Shown here piece after piece: positions 37,401 to 47,657 of a stretch of 64,000 nucleotides of DNA. The notes under the pieces are model-generated. The model was given only the letters and a program-made list of their open reading frames with translations. It did no database searches and had not been told where the DNA came from. The translations under genes were made by a program, and so were the position numbers. The stretch spans positions 67,113,374-67,177,373 of the forward strand of contig NC_087065.1 in assembly GCF_963678635.1 (NCBI RefSeq). Reading direction: 5' to 3'. Origin of the DNA: Symsagittifera roscoffensis (taxonomy: Eukaryota > Xenacoelomorpha > Acoela > Convolutidae). Positions within the stretch are counted from its first letter, which is position 1. The number at the start of each line of letters is the position of its first letter.

Positions 37401-39137
37401 TGAATTCTGTGAACAAACTTTTCAACGGAAAAAAATCTAGTACCCAGTTGCAATACGTTTGCCAATCGCAAGGGCAAATGAGCAAAAGATATCAAAACAA
37501 CCAACAAGCTCGTAGATAATCGTGCTAGCAAATTGAAAGTTCGTTAGTCAAAACTTGAATTCGAAATACATGTTCACAAAAACCTCTCGAGGAAAAATCT
37601 GTTTTTTTTGCTTAAATAATTTACCTCAAGGGGAGCAGATGAGATGAAAAAGAATAACAATAAGACCCAATTTCACAATGTTTATTTTTTTCACCAGTTT
37701 TAGCTTTTGCTGTCTTATTATTGCAGATTAACTTCAACAACCTTCCCCCACCCAAAGGGGTGGCTTCTCAAGTCTAAACATTCTGTGTTACTTAGACAGT
37801 CACCAGCTCTTCTGTTGCATTTGAGCTAACTTATCGAACAAAAAATACTCGCACAAAAGATTCACGAAAATGTAGAAAAACAGAGATCCAAGAGCGAATA
37901 ACCAAAAACCAAGAAAAACAACCGCATTAAACTAAGATCTTGAAACTTTCAATCTAAACAAGAGGCTAAAGCCATTGAATGTTTTTATTTGACAGACGGT
38001 TTTCTGCCATTCGCTCTGTTGATTCACAACATAAACTAGAATCTCCTGAAAGAATGCACGTACCTGGTAATTGTATCCACAAATGCGTACAGTTCAAATC
38101 CAAAGTCAATGTCTAACTGCAAACCAGTAATGGGTGATGAAATATTACTTTTTGTGACATTAATGTCGTTTAGGTGCTGTTCAGCACCCCTGGTCGACAC
38201 GTACATGTTATGGTATAAGAAAAAGGCCTACTCAGTTCTAATGAAGCCAGAAGGTAAGATTAAACTATTTCAAGGAAATAAGTAGGTAAGACAAAGCATG
38301 CAGCAAGTAGGGATTAAAGCAAGATGTATATGTTAACAGATCTCAGTTGGAAATTCTCGTGAGAGAGGAAGCTACCTAGTTAGGAAATTACGCAACACAC
38401 TTGATTTGAAAAACCCTATTACAACCGAGTGCTTCCTACTTGCTATATAAAAACTTATTCCAAAGGAAGCTATTAGGTCGCGTTTTAACAGCCGTTGTTA
38501 ATTAACATAATGAAATTTAAAAATGGTCCAACATTAAAAACTTTTACAATACAACCATTGCAGTACTATATTAAAGTATTACAGAAATTAAGTTCAAATA
38601 TTAAAGGTCCTAAAATTTCAGCGGCTACAAAATTTTACAAATTTGGAAAGTCGGAAACATACGTCAGATTCAATAAAATCTATTCTCAATAATTTTTATC
38701 TAACTTCGGCATGGTTAACGTAAGATATAAAAGGTTGATTTGTTATCAGTTGTTAATGTTAAATCGAGGGAAAAGAATAAAAATATTACTGAAGTTAAGG
38801 CAGGTATATTTAATTTGTTGAAAATAACACGATTAAAAAGTACGCAATTTGCATCAGCCTCGGAATTTTTCACGCTTTCATAAGTTAACGCAAGCGCACT
38901 TTAACGGATTCCGGGAATAATTAAAGGAAAAAGCATTAATTAAAATACCATTTTTATTCGTACATTTCACGTAGAAAAGAAGGTATATTTGAGTTTCATT
39001 TCAGGCATCTTAATGGGGGGGGGGCGGAAACCCCCAAAATAAAAAGCGTGATTATAATGAACTTACAGAGTGCTAGTCGGATTGCCGGATAGAAAGTTCC
39101 CTGACCGGTAGGCGGACACTTCTCCAATGGAATTCAT
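34462..39137 (-). CDS. Unrecognised gene, first three exons (partial)
   Basis: Exons read on the minus strand: 39137-39067 (ATG start, GTAAGT donor), 38189-38064 (GTACGT donor), and about 34926-34462 (GTTAGT donor). Phases agree (2, 2, 2). The second exon encodes a segment with an Asn-sequon-rich part and then LDIDFGFELYAFVDTIT. The third encodes about 155 residues rich in Ser/Asn/Asp with KRKLWWNSYQNLD near its start and IFMRGVLKKKR at its end. No downstream exon is identified; they may lie beyond the 570 bp tandem array and transposon debris, or the gene may be truncated. Exon 3 also has its own ATG at 34940, so it could be a separate gene's first exon. The linkage of exon 3 to exons 1-2 rests only on phase. 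No family is recognised. Confidence 0.38.
36200..36690 (+). repeat. 0.42-0.45 kb dispersed repeat, near full copy
   Basis: AACATAGCCAACAGATAGTT start, ACCTAATTTGAGAAAATTAG and TGACCTTTACACTTTTGTTG in the middle, ACCTATGTAAGAGTATGAAC at the end, in the same order as the other copies. Confidence 0.72.
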
Positions 39138-39639
39138 CTTGAGACGAGAATTAAACAGCAACAAATGTACAAATAGACACTCTCAAGATCACACTAGCCT
39201 GTAACACAGAGGCAAAATTGCTAAAAAACACACAAGCAAAAAACTAAACTTCTAAAATGAAGTCAACTACTGCTGATTTTAAGATCGTTTCCTCTCAAAC
39301 AAAAACACCATGCCAATCAGAACGTGATTGCCCGCATTACTGCCAAATGCCAAACATTAGCCCCTAGGTCACAGTCGCTACAACGAAAAAACATGCATTT
39401 TGACACTCTCAATTCGGGTTGCCAGAGTTTTCCAAAGTCTTCCCGGTGAATGGCAAGGCGACGGGTCTGAACTAGACAGTGAACTTAATGACGAGCAGAA
39501 CAAACAAAAAGAAGCCATTTTGGCGGGTACTTGAACGAATAAGGCCTTAACCGAATAACTGTTTCAAAACCAGTTTCCCTTTAAATCGAACAAAAACAAG
39601 ACTATTTGCTGTAATAAATTGTGATTAAATATTCTGCTA

Positions 39640-39965
39640 ATAATTTTCTTCTAATGGGGTGCCTTGCTTCTGATTTGTTTGCTTTACTTTCTCTCGTAAT
39701 TGCCTATTAAGTTCACTGTCTGTATCAGACCCGCCATCTTGACATTCACCGTCTTCCTTTTTTAAGACTGTTATACGGCATCCATTTTTGGTTGGCCAAC
39801 ACCAAATTTTTTCTGAAGGAGCCTTGAACGCCAATATACACTAAATTTAAGGGGAAATTCCCCGCAGAAATTTTTAGCAAAAATGCAGAAAAGATAGGTT
39901 CATTATATGGTTTCCGGAAAATTCCGAAATCAATTTGGTCGATTTAAACCAAAGGTCGACACTGC
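39640..39965. repeat. Diverged hAT-type MITE interior plus short ORF
   Basis: ACGCCAATATACACTAAATT and the following GGTCGATTTAAACCAAAGG-type segment match the interior of the two hAT-type MITEs in the window. The adjacent minus-strand ORF 39834-39637 starts inside the repeat, so its coding status is doubtful. Confidence 0.4.
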
Positions 39966-40204
39966 CTTTACAAAACTGCCCCTCATAAGTTTTTATTTAA
40001 GTTAACCTAAATATACAAATACATACTTAAAATGTTTCACTAAACTAAAGCAAACCAAACAACGCGCGAGCTTTTAAAGAAATTTACACCTTTTGAACAA
40101 TTTTTCCATTTCAAGAAAACTTTATGATTGACATTTCTTAAAAATAAAACTAAGCCAATTTGAAAAGGATAAATCAAAGGTTATTATTAACTTGACTGTA
40201 TAAT

Positions 40205-40612
40205 TTTAAAACATATCCAACATACGGTAAGACAAGAGTCAATGAACGCAAGAAAACAGAAAAAAAAATAATGACCTGTTGTTTGGGAAACGTTAACTCT
40301 CGGTTTTCAAAAAAAGCATGACGTTAAAGCTCTTTGAATTTCACGAACAAGATCAAATTGACTGTTTTCGATAAAATTAACCCAATTCCAGAAAACTGGA
40401 TCGGAAGCGAAATTTTTAAGATTTTAAATCAACTGTGAAAATAGAAGTCGATGAGAATTTTTGTGACCTTTACACTTTTGCTGTCCGATATTGGAATTTA
40501 CCACTACAAGTAAAAAAAAACTATCTTTTAATTACTATTACTAATAATTGCCACTATAAACAAAGAATCATCAAGACCTATATAAGAGTGTTCACTAGGT
40601 TCATTGACACTT
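40205..40612 (+). repeat. 0.42-0.45 kb dispersed repeat, near full copy
   Basis: ACATATCCAACATACGGTAA start, ACCCAATTCCAGAAAACTGG and TGACCTTTACACTTTTGCTG middle landmarks, and CCTATATAAGAGTGTTCACT at the end. Confidence 0.68.
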
Positions 40613-41815
40613 GAAAATCAAATCGGCATTCAATCAGAAGGTGAGGCATAGTTTTTTTTAAGCCATTACCATTTTTGTTACAGGAAAATCAAAATAGAAA
40701 AATAAACAAAAACAAATAACGATACGACCTAAAAACCAGTAATAGTCAGGAATTAAACATATGCAGAAAAATACCTATAAACTTATTCTATTGAGATTTA
40801 AAATAACTTGAGGCTTTCGAAACATAAACATTAAAGTCGTGGAGGTTTTTAACAAGAACAAAGTTGATTCAAAATAAAAGTTACGTTTATGTTCCACCCT
40901 TTTCAATTTGAATTGAATCAATTACTGTACACAAATAATGAATAAAATCGTTTATGCAAAAGTAATATCTTTTCCATCGCACCAAAAAATTTGTAAAACC
41001 TTTGAAAATCTAATTAACATCTAAGAAACTTAGAGATAAAGCCTGTTTTGTGATGATTGTGAGCGCAACTTTGGCTCATTGAACCAAAAAAACTTTCAAC
41101 CCCAGCTGATGAGGGGACAAAACGAATCAAAATTGAAAAAAAAATTAAATAATTGATTAGATGCAGCAGTGACAACTTGAGCGCAATGGAGTCTGTAAAA
41201 AAACTAACCAAAAAAACCTTATGATTAATTCGGATAGTATTTGAAAAAACGCAAGAAAACAAACCAAAAAAATGAGGCCAAAATAACAATAAAAAGTCAC
41301 GCAAAAACACTATAAAAGCAATTTTTGACAGTCCCCCAATTTTTGTCAATCAGACTATCAAAGAATCTAAATCTACGCTATGGATGCAAATTCATCTGTG
41401 TGATTGATCATCATTATTCTAACAGAAACCTAAACTAAACAAGACTGCGCGAATCAGGCTAAAGCGTTAAATGTTGTGACTGCTCTTTATAAAAAAAAAT
41501 CGAAAGATAGCAGAACTTATTTCATGGACCAAAAATTTTCGAGTGGGGATGTTCAAAAAAAACTTTCGAAAGTTAGATCGACCTTTTTTGAGATTGACAA
41601 AATTGAACTTCCGAAAATTGTAGTAGAAGGTCAGGCTTTTACTTTTCCTCTATTTTAACCAGTTTACTAGTACACAATAGGACAGTTTCGAGTCATAATA
41701 CATTATTTCATGCTGGTCAAAAATAAAAACACTAACCACAAAAAGTACAAAATAAAATTACTAATTAACAATACCTGAAAAAAACTTTAAAAATTAAACT
41801 CAGAGCAATACTTAC

Positions 41816-41946
41816 TGTTTGGCGTTTGGCACATTACACTCCTGACAAAACAGTGGAGATTCTTTAGCTTGCTATCGATCGATCGAAAGAATTCTGGCTG
41901 ATTTTTTACTCGAGCAACAAACTCACTCTGAAAATATGTCATTCTA
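41816..41946 (-). other. Candidate orphan coding exon
   Basis: The stretch is open from a pyrimidine-rich acceptor (cttcgctcag) to a GTAAGTATT donor, 131 nt, with the frame encoding MTYFQSEFVARVKNQPEFFR and more. An ATG at 41942 could be a start. No partner exon in matching phase was found on either side, and no family is recognised. Confidence 0.25.
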
Positions 41947-42994
41947 CTGAGCGAAGGAAAATGGAACAAAATTGATAATAGATAGTGCGCTTTGATTTGA
42001 AAAGCACAACAATGAAATCCAAATTGGGTTAAAACTCCCTCAAAATATTACTTAAAATGTAGATACAGAGATCTATGCTGATAATGGAAAACACTTCTGC
42101 TAAAATTATTCAAGTGATTCAGATTATAGAAACATCTAAGTTCACAATATATTCTGTACAATTTAGTTTCAATTCCAAAACAAAACCTTCAACATACATG
42201 TGTGGATCAGGTTAAACTCAAACAGTCAAGAAGTTTCATCAAATATTCTGTCGCAACTAATTAATGACAAAGGCAGGTCAATTAACCTTAAACTAACGAC
42301 CTCTTGAAAAACTTAGTGGCATTGCGCTACCCGTACCCAACGAAAGTGCCAACACTAGACAGAAAACCTATATGGATAATCTCATTTACTTTTTTGTTCT
42401 ATGTTTGGAAATGCTTTATTTCTTACTCATGAAAAGAAATGACCAATTACTTTTGTTACGTTTCGTTGCAATTCATGAAATAATTGAAGATGTCAAAAAA
42501 TCTATTCAAATCAAACGTCGTTTTTTTCTTCAAAAAACGGAAATTAGACAGCAGCAGTAGTAGGAAGTAGGCGTAGTCTATTTGAACATGGAGCCGGTTA
42601 TTCTTTGTAGAGAAACAAAGAAACTTTTTAATTTAAGCTTTTTTTGCAACCCCCACATCTAAAAATTTGCTCGAAATTTATCAAATATTTGGATTAATAA
42701 CTTTACTGATAGCCAAAATTATTCGGGCGATTTTGTTTTTCGGTGTGATATACTTTTTTGTTATCCTGGGATGGATTAGTTTCAGGTTGTCGGAATGTTT
42801 TTAAACGAAAAAGAAAAAAAAACTTTCAGAAATATATAAAAAAATACTAATATCGATTTCCCAAAGTGAGTGGAATTGATGTACTGTGGATTACAAAAAT
42901 TCTTCTATGTGCTTGATGTATATGCTGACAACCTGGAACCAATTAAACCCAAATGGAATGAATTTTTTTTTCTTGGAGAACTCGGTCATATTTC

Positions 42995-43100
42995 ACAAAA
43001 AGTTGCGAGGAGCGGGAAAATAGACCCACAGTTGCAAGGAGCGGATATATTACACAAAACTTGCAAGGAGCAGATAAAAAAGCAAGGAGCGGACATATTT
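42995..43100. repeat. Short repeat GCAAGGAGCGGA
   Basis: Five variants of GCAAGGAGC(G/A)GA with AAAAT or ATATTTCACAAAA between them. The overlapping 92-residue plus-strand frame (42870-43148) is not recognised and may be fortuitous. Confidence 0.5.
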
Positions 43101-44171
43101 CACAAAATTGGTGATGTCACGCAACCAGATTTGAAAGTATTGATTTGATAAAAACCGAAAGCTAAATTTTAGATGCTTCGATGTTCAACATTGGTATATT
43201 AAATGTTTTTTTTTTTACTTTTATTACAACACTTACTAGAAAATGTTTTGCAATCGTTAACTAGCCTTTTTAGATCTGTTATCATCTATTTTTGATGTAT
43301 TGTCGAATAAATCTTCAAAAACCGGGTACTAGGATACTCACTACAACCAGCCGAAATCCTTTCTTTTGATAACAACTGGATTGTAGCAACTTCTCGAGTA
43401 CCTCTAGGCTCAAACCAGCTTGAGTTTTTATCCCGAACTAATTTACTTTTTTTTCTTATCGAAAAAATGACCCGGGCTTCGAAAATATGACCCGGACTTC
43501 GAAAAAATCCTATGATACACACTCACAACTACGACCAAAAATCCGCAATTTTGACATATTTATCGAATTTATTTCGTGAGTAGTTCCAGGCTCTAACCAG
43601 CTCGAACTTTCAATCCTAACTGAATGTCTTTTTCCTCGAGATATTGACGCGAGCGTCAAAAAAGTCTACCAAAACCAGGTCCTAGCATTCACATTAACTA
43701 CTATTCCCCTAAAATTCGCTTTTTAAACCGAACTCTTTTTTCCTCTTCTTCCTTTGGTCTGCTGATTAAAGTTCAACTAATTGTTCCCTTGTCCTGCAGA
43801 ACCCAAACAGCCACATGCTGATTCGCCCAAGGGCGAGAAACTGAGTCGTCGCTTTTGCAATTTTGTTCAAGACAACTAGCCCAAATATCTTTTCACGGCT
43901 TACATGAAAAATCGATAGTGTCTCCAGAAAATTCAAATGTTTTGAGAGCTTTTTGCGCTCTACATTGATACTGCTGTTTCCGAGCGGCACTCTGTTGTTA
44001 GGTACTTAAATCGTTCTCCAAATGGAAAAATAACGGGAAGTCACGTTCTTCCAACTGGAAAATTTTCTGTGCACTAATTTAAGATTCGAAAATATCCCTA
44101 TGAATCCATCGCTCTGTATTCTCCATTTCAGTGCTCAAGTAAGAGAAGTTCTCGAAAAACCGGAAAAATAA

Positions 44172-44440
44172 TTGAAGAATATTCGATTGATCGCCCCCCT
44201 CGTTTTGCGAACTCAGATAAAAAGTCTAGTTGAAGCTTCTTCCCCTCACTTTTCTTGTGATGAACATGAAGTTACTTTCAATTTGTCAAATAATGGTGTT
44301 TGCTTAACTGATTCCTCAAATCAACAATGGCCCCTTTGGCTCTCAGTAGCACCAAAATTAAGACTGTCCAAAAAATTATGTTATTTTGGCATGTTTGCTG
44401 ATAGTCTTTGGAAAACCCGATTGGAAGTTAGTAAGTATGT
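44172..44440 (+). pseudogene. Transposase-like fragment (WPLW motif type)
   Basis: An open frame of about 96 residues on the plus strand contains VTFNLSNNGVCLTDSS, then WPLWLSVAPKLR, then CYFGMFADSLW. This arrangement (short beta segment, W-P-x-x, then a G-containing segment) occurs in transposase-associated proteins of CACTA-like and related DNA transposons in invertebrates. No catalytic residues or flanking transposon ends are recognisable. A GTAAGT donor near 44432 suggests it was once an exon. Family assignment is inference. Confidence 0.35.
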
Positions 44441-44949
44441 GAACATATGCGAAAAGAACTGAATTCAAGTTTTTATGTAACAACAGGTGGTTATGGAAAA
44501 AACACAAGGAGCGATATGATGGCAAACCCTCAAATTTTGAATGTTCCAACATAATGCTAACTTTGGGTGTCACTATTGTAAACAGGAGTTTTTATTGTAC
44601 ATAGGACCTCAGTTTTTCATAATCAGAAAAAAAAAAGAGACGACTAGTTTTCATGTTTGAAACATTTTTGTCACAAAATCATAATTTATTGCCCTCTTTT
44701 TGTTTTTTCAGCGATGTGCTTTGAGTCTGAAACCGATTGCTAGGAACACTTGCTTCCGGAACTTCTTCATTTTGACTATTCATGAAAGAACAATGAGCGC
44801 TGTAGTTATGGAAATTAGAATGAAAAAGTAGTTCGATTCGCTCAAAAAGTTCGATTTTTAGTTCGATGATGAAGAAATTAAGCGACAAAAATTTGCTGTC
44901 AATCCTCCAGGTGGCCGCAAAGCAACATTACGAGGCCAAACTGAGCATT

Positions 44950-45320
44950 CTCTGCATTGTAAGCGGAATCCGCAACAGGCCAAAATCAGTTTTGTGGCGG
45001 AATCCGCAACATTGCTACTTTTCGTTGCTCTTCTATGCTGTTTTGGATTCCACAAACAAATACCTAAATAATTGTACCGCTCAAAATCGCTTCAAAAATA
45101 TGCGAATTTGCGGAATCCGCAACAGTATTTGTGGAATCCAGAACAGTTTGTGGAATCCACAAACAAATGATAAAACATTTGTATCGTTAAATTGAGCTGT
45201 TGCGGAATCCGCAACTGTAAGTGGAATCCGCAAATTGTAGGTGGAATCCGCAAATTGTAAGTTGAATTAGCAAATTGTAAGTGGAATCCGCAAATTGTAA
45301 GTGGAATCCGCATTTTGTTT
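44950..45320. repeat. Minisatellite built on a near-palindrome GCGGAATCCGC
   Basis: GCGGAATCCGCAA or variants appear about ten times, first widely spaced (44956, 44997, 45103, 45131, 45151), then as a tight array of a 20-21 bp unit GTGGAATCCGCAAATTGTAA (about 45200-45315). Confidence 0.85.
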
Positions 45321-45439
45321 GCGGATTCTATTTACATAAATGTTTTTAATGTGGTAACGTTTTAATTTATATCTTTTATTTACTACAGGTGTTCACCAAC
45401 AACGGTTCACCAACAATACATGACGTCTACCAGTCTCAT

Positions 45440-45640
45440 TTCGATCTCAACTTCGATCTGACCAACTTCGATCCCAATTCCTGTAACCCAATTTCGATCC
45501 CAATTCCTGTAAACCAAGTTCGATCCCGATTCCTGTAACCAAGCTTCGATCCCGATTCCTGTAACCAAACTTCGATCCCGAATCCTGTAACCCAACTTCG
45601 ATCCCAATTCCTGCCATCAATCTCAATTCCTGCAAAAGGA
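45440..45640. repeat. Minisatellite, ~25 bp unit
   Basis: About seven copies of CTTCGATCCC(A/G)ATTCCTGTAACC with small changes. Overlapping minus-strand ORFs with repeating GIGIEVG-type residues are produced by the repeat. Confidence 0.88.
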
Positions 45641-45893
45641 ACAAATTGAACAAACTTATGAAGTAAACTCGCATTTAAAATGAAAGTTTGCCCTGTTTTT
45701 TTTCCTCATCAAACCAACGCATCTTTTTATTGCCCAAAAATATCGCAAAAATTTATCCAATTGGGTGAGTAATATCACTCAGATCGCAGCTAAAACGTTC
45801 TAAAACGAAGCACAAGAGAAAAGAATAAATCATAATTGTTTTTGGAAAAAAAACGAAATTGAAATAAACAGCCACATACCAAAAAATCTTCTT

Positions 45894-46093
45894 TTTTTTT
45901 TTTTTTTAATTAGCCCCCGGCCTGCTCAGTGCAGGACCAACCGTGGGGGAGGGGGAGATGTCATCCATTTTGCCGCAGCCGGTCCCACCTTGAGGAGGCG
46001 GATGACACTGGGACCCCTCCAGCCGTGACCGAAGCGTGATTCGAACGCATGACCCTCGTGTTAAGAGAGATGTGCCTAACCCACTTGACCACG
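45894..46093 (-). mobile_element. tRNA-derived SINE with poly(A) tail and 13 bp target duplication
   Basis: Read on the minus strand, the element begins with a tRNA-like head (A-box-like GTGGTCAAGTGGGTTAGGC, B-box GCGTTCGAATC), continues with a GC-rich body of about 110 bp and ends in a run of about 17 A. The target duplication AAAAAATCTTCTT occurs at 45881-45893 and 46094-46107. The clean duplication and long tail suggest a recent insertion. It interrupts an exon of the minus-strand gene 44679-47175. Confidence 0.88.
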
Positions 46094-46254
46094 AAAAAAA
46101 TCTTCTTCAGCAAGCTCGGCCAATACAGAAGGCATTCTTAGGGTGACATCCGCATTTTCGATGGAACTCATTCTAGCAAATGCTCGTTTCTTCGAATAAT
46201 CGATTTTCAAATAATCAAAACGAAACTTTTCTCCGGCGCGCAAGATAGTCGATC

Positions 46255-46365
46255 TTAGCTAAAATCACAAAATAGAATACGGTGTATGAATAGAATACGG
46301 TAAAACTACCTAGCTAAAATCACAAAATAGAATACGGTATATAAATAGAATACGGTAAATTAAAA
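46255..46365. repeat. Short tandem duplication with AATAGAATACGGT
   Basis: AATAGAATACGGT occurs four times in two pairs, within a duplicated TAGCTAAAATCACAAAATAG segment of about 52 bp, inside the intron just upstream of exon 46258 on the minus strand. Confidence 0.75.
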
Positions 46366-47657
46366 ACCGATAAAAATAAGAATCAGTTGCATCCGGAAAT
46401 GCAATTTTCAGGATATCAGATGAAATCGATGATCATACACAATATAAGGATAGTTGGATGTGATTAATTAGTAGATTAGTTTTACATTTGATTAGTTACT
46501 AGATAATTTCACCTGTATTGCACCGTTGATGCATGGAGCAAACTTCAAAGGAATGTCACTTTCTGGCAACTCAAAATAATCAAGGCGACTCAAAATATCT
46601 TCCGGCGGTTTTTCCTCCTTGTTTGTTTTTTTTTGGCCTTGGGCTCTAAGTGTTTTTGTTCGGGTCTAGATTTCTCAGCATCCGTAATCATGAATTTTAT
46701 GAAATCGTCTGGCAGTGATTCTCTGGCGACTCGTTTCCTTGACTCGCCTTGTGACTCGTTTCTCAACTCGGGAGTACCTAACGTATAAATTGCCACTGCA
46801 TGATGGTCCATTCCCCGCAGTATCCCGAGGTATGTCGACCAAAAGAACTGTGCACTGGGACCCTAAAGGGTCGTTGATGATGACAATCCCTTTTTTGACA
46901 CTCCCAGCATGTTCAAAAAAGACCATCGAGTCCCTGTGCAGCCGTCTGGGGTTGAACGATATTCTATCTTTTCTCGAATTCCGTCTTCTGCTGATGACAC
47001 AAGTATCATTGTGTTCGTGGAATTTTCTTATATTCCATGCTGTTGCGTTTTCTTTTCTGTCTTCTGGGCCACTAAAGATGGCACTTCCCGGCCAATCAGA
47101 CCATTTAATCTTTACGCACCAATCGCTGATTAATGATAAAATTACAGCACTTTCCCAGATTGGAAGTGACGGCATCGAGGACTTGTACTTTTTCCCTTAC
47201 CCGAAAAGTTCTACTTAGCATGATGACAAGGATGAAAGACTCTAATATATGACTGAGCTGAGAAGCTATTGAATGTTTGAAATGAAATGAGCATTGGTTC
47301 AAGAACTAAGTAATGACAGTTTCCCTGATAATGGCGGCTTTACTGATAAGAAGTGCACTGTCTAGTTCCACTTATCAGTATGACGCCTTCATTATCAATT
47401 AACCGTCTTATCTTTAGGCAGTCATTATTGCATAGATGCTACAGTCGCCTGGTGGGCTAAAAAGGGTGGAAAGTGTCGAAGCTATTCCTTGGTGGACTCT
47501 TATCTAGATATCCTGGTGTTTCGATTAAATTGGTGCTGATAAGCGATGGGAGCTTTACCGCTAAATTGGAGTCAGTTCATCACCATCTTGTGCTCAATAT
47601 TAGTTGCACCTCTCATTTTTCATCCCAACCTAGTAAAAACTTACGGACTCAAAGTAA

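Larger units (their letters stand above)
39140..41810. other. Spacer, mostly featureless
   Basis: Contains a hAT-type remnant (39640-39965) and one dispersed repeat copy (40205-40612). The 111-residue minus-strand ORF 41349-41014 is Phe/Leu/Ile-rich from A-rich DNA and has no start, splice or family support. Confidence 0.5.
44679..47175 (-). pseudogene. Unrecognised multi-exon gene with a SINE in a coding exon; intact or broken status unclear
   Basis: Candidate exons on the minus strand: 47175-46783 (131 codons from an ATG), 46665-46513 (51 codons), 46258 to about 46094, and a possible last exon 44799 to about 44679 followed by AATAAA. The first three are all phase 0. Exon 2 contains DILSRLDYFELPESDIPL and exon 3 contains GEKFRFDYLKIDYSKKRAF; both read as real protein. 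The alternating charge, VKKGIVIINDP and CTVLLVDIP faintly recall a Tudor-type fold, but this is only inference and I do not recognise the protein. A tRNA-derived SINE (45894-46093) with a 13 bp target duplication has landed at the 3' end of exon 3. The exon now reads into the SINE and meets TAG. The old donor (GGTATGT) survives beyond the SINE at 45880-45879. An alternative frame at 46811-46590 would need a frameshift in an A9 run. The gene is head to head with the plus-strand gene starting at 47658. Confidence 0.42.

Noticed and set aside
38175-38253. Plus-strand exon with acceptor TTTAG and donor GTAAGATT
   Set aside because: The minus strand here gives a better supported exon that joins the ATG exon at 39137 in phase; the two overlap.
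41014-41349. 111-residue minus-strand ORF rich in Phe/Leu/Ile that could be a membrane protein
   Set aside because: It is the complement of A-rich DNA, with no Kozak-like context, splice sites or family resemblance.
44950-45320. CRISPR-like look of repeated GTGGAATCCGCAA units
   Set aside because: Animal genome, units contiguous rather than separated by unique spacers of constant length, and no cas genes; it is a minisatellite.
46590-46811. Minus-strand frame continuing into the next exon by a frameshift in an A9 run
   Set aside because: A 117 bp intron (46782-46666) explains the same sequence with all phases 0 and no sequencing error, so the frameshift is not needed.
46715-47218. Plus-strand ORF of 167 residues
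   Set aside because: It lies opposite the candidate minus-strand exon 47175-46783, which links in phase to further exons; the plus frame has no splice partner. Not fully excluded.
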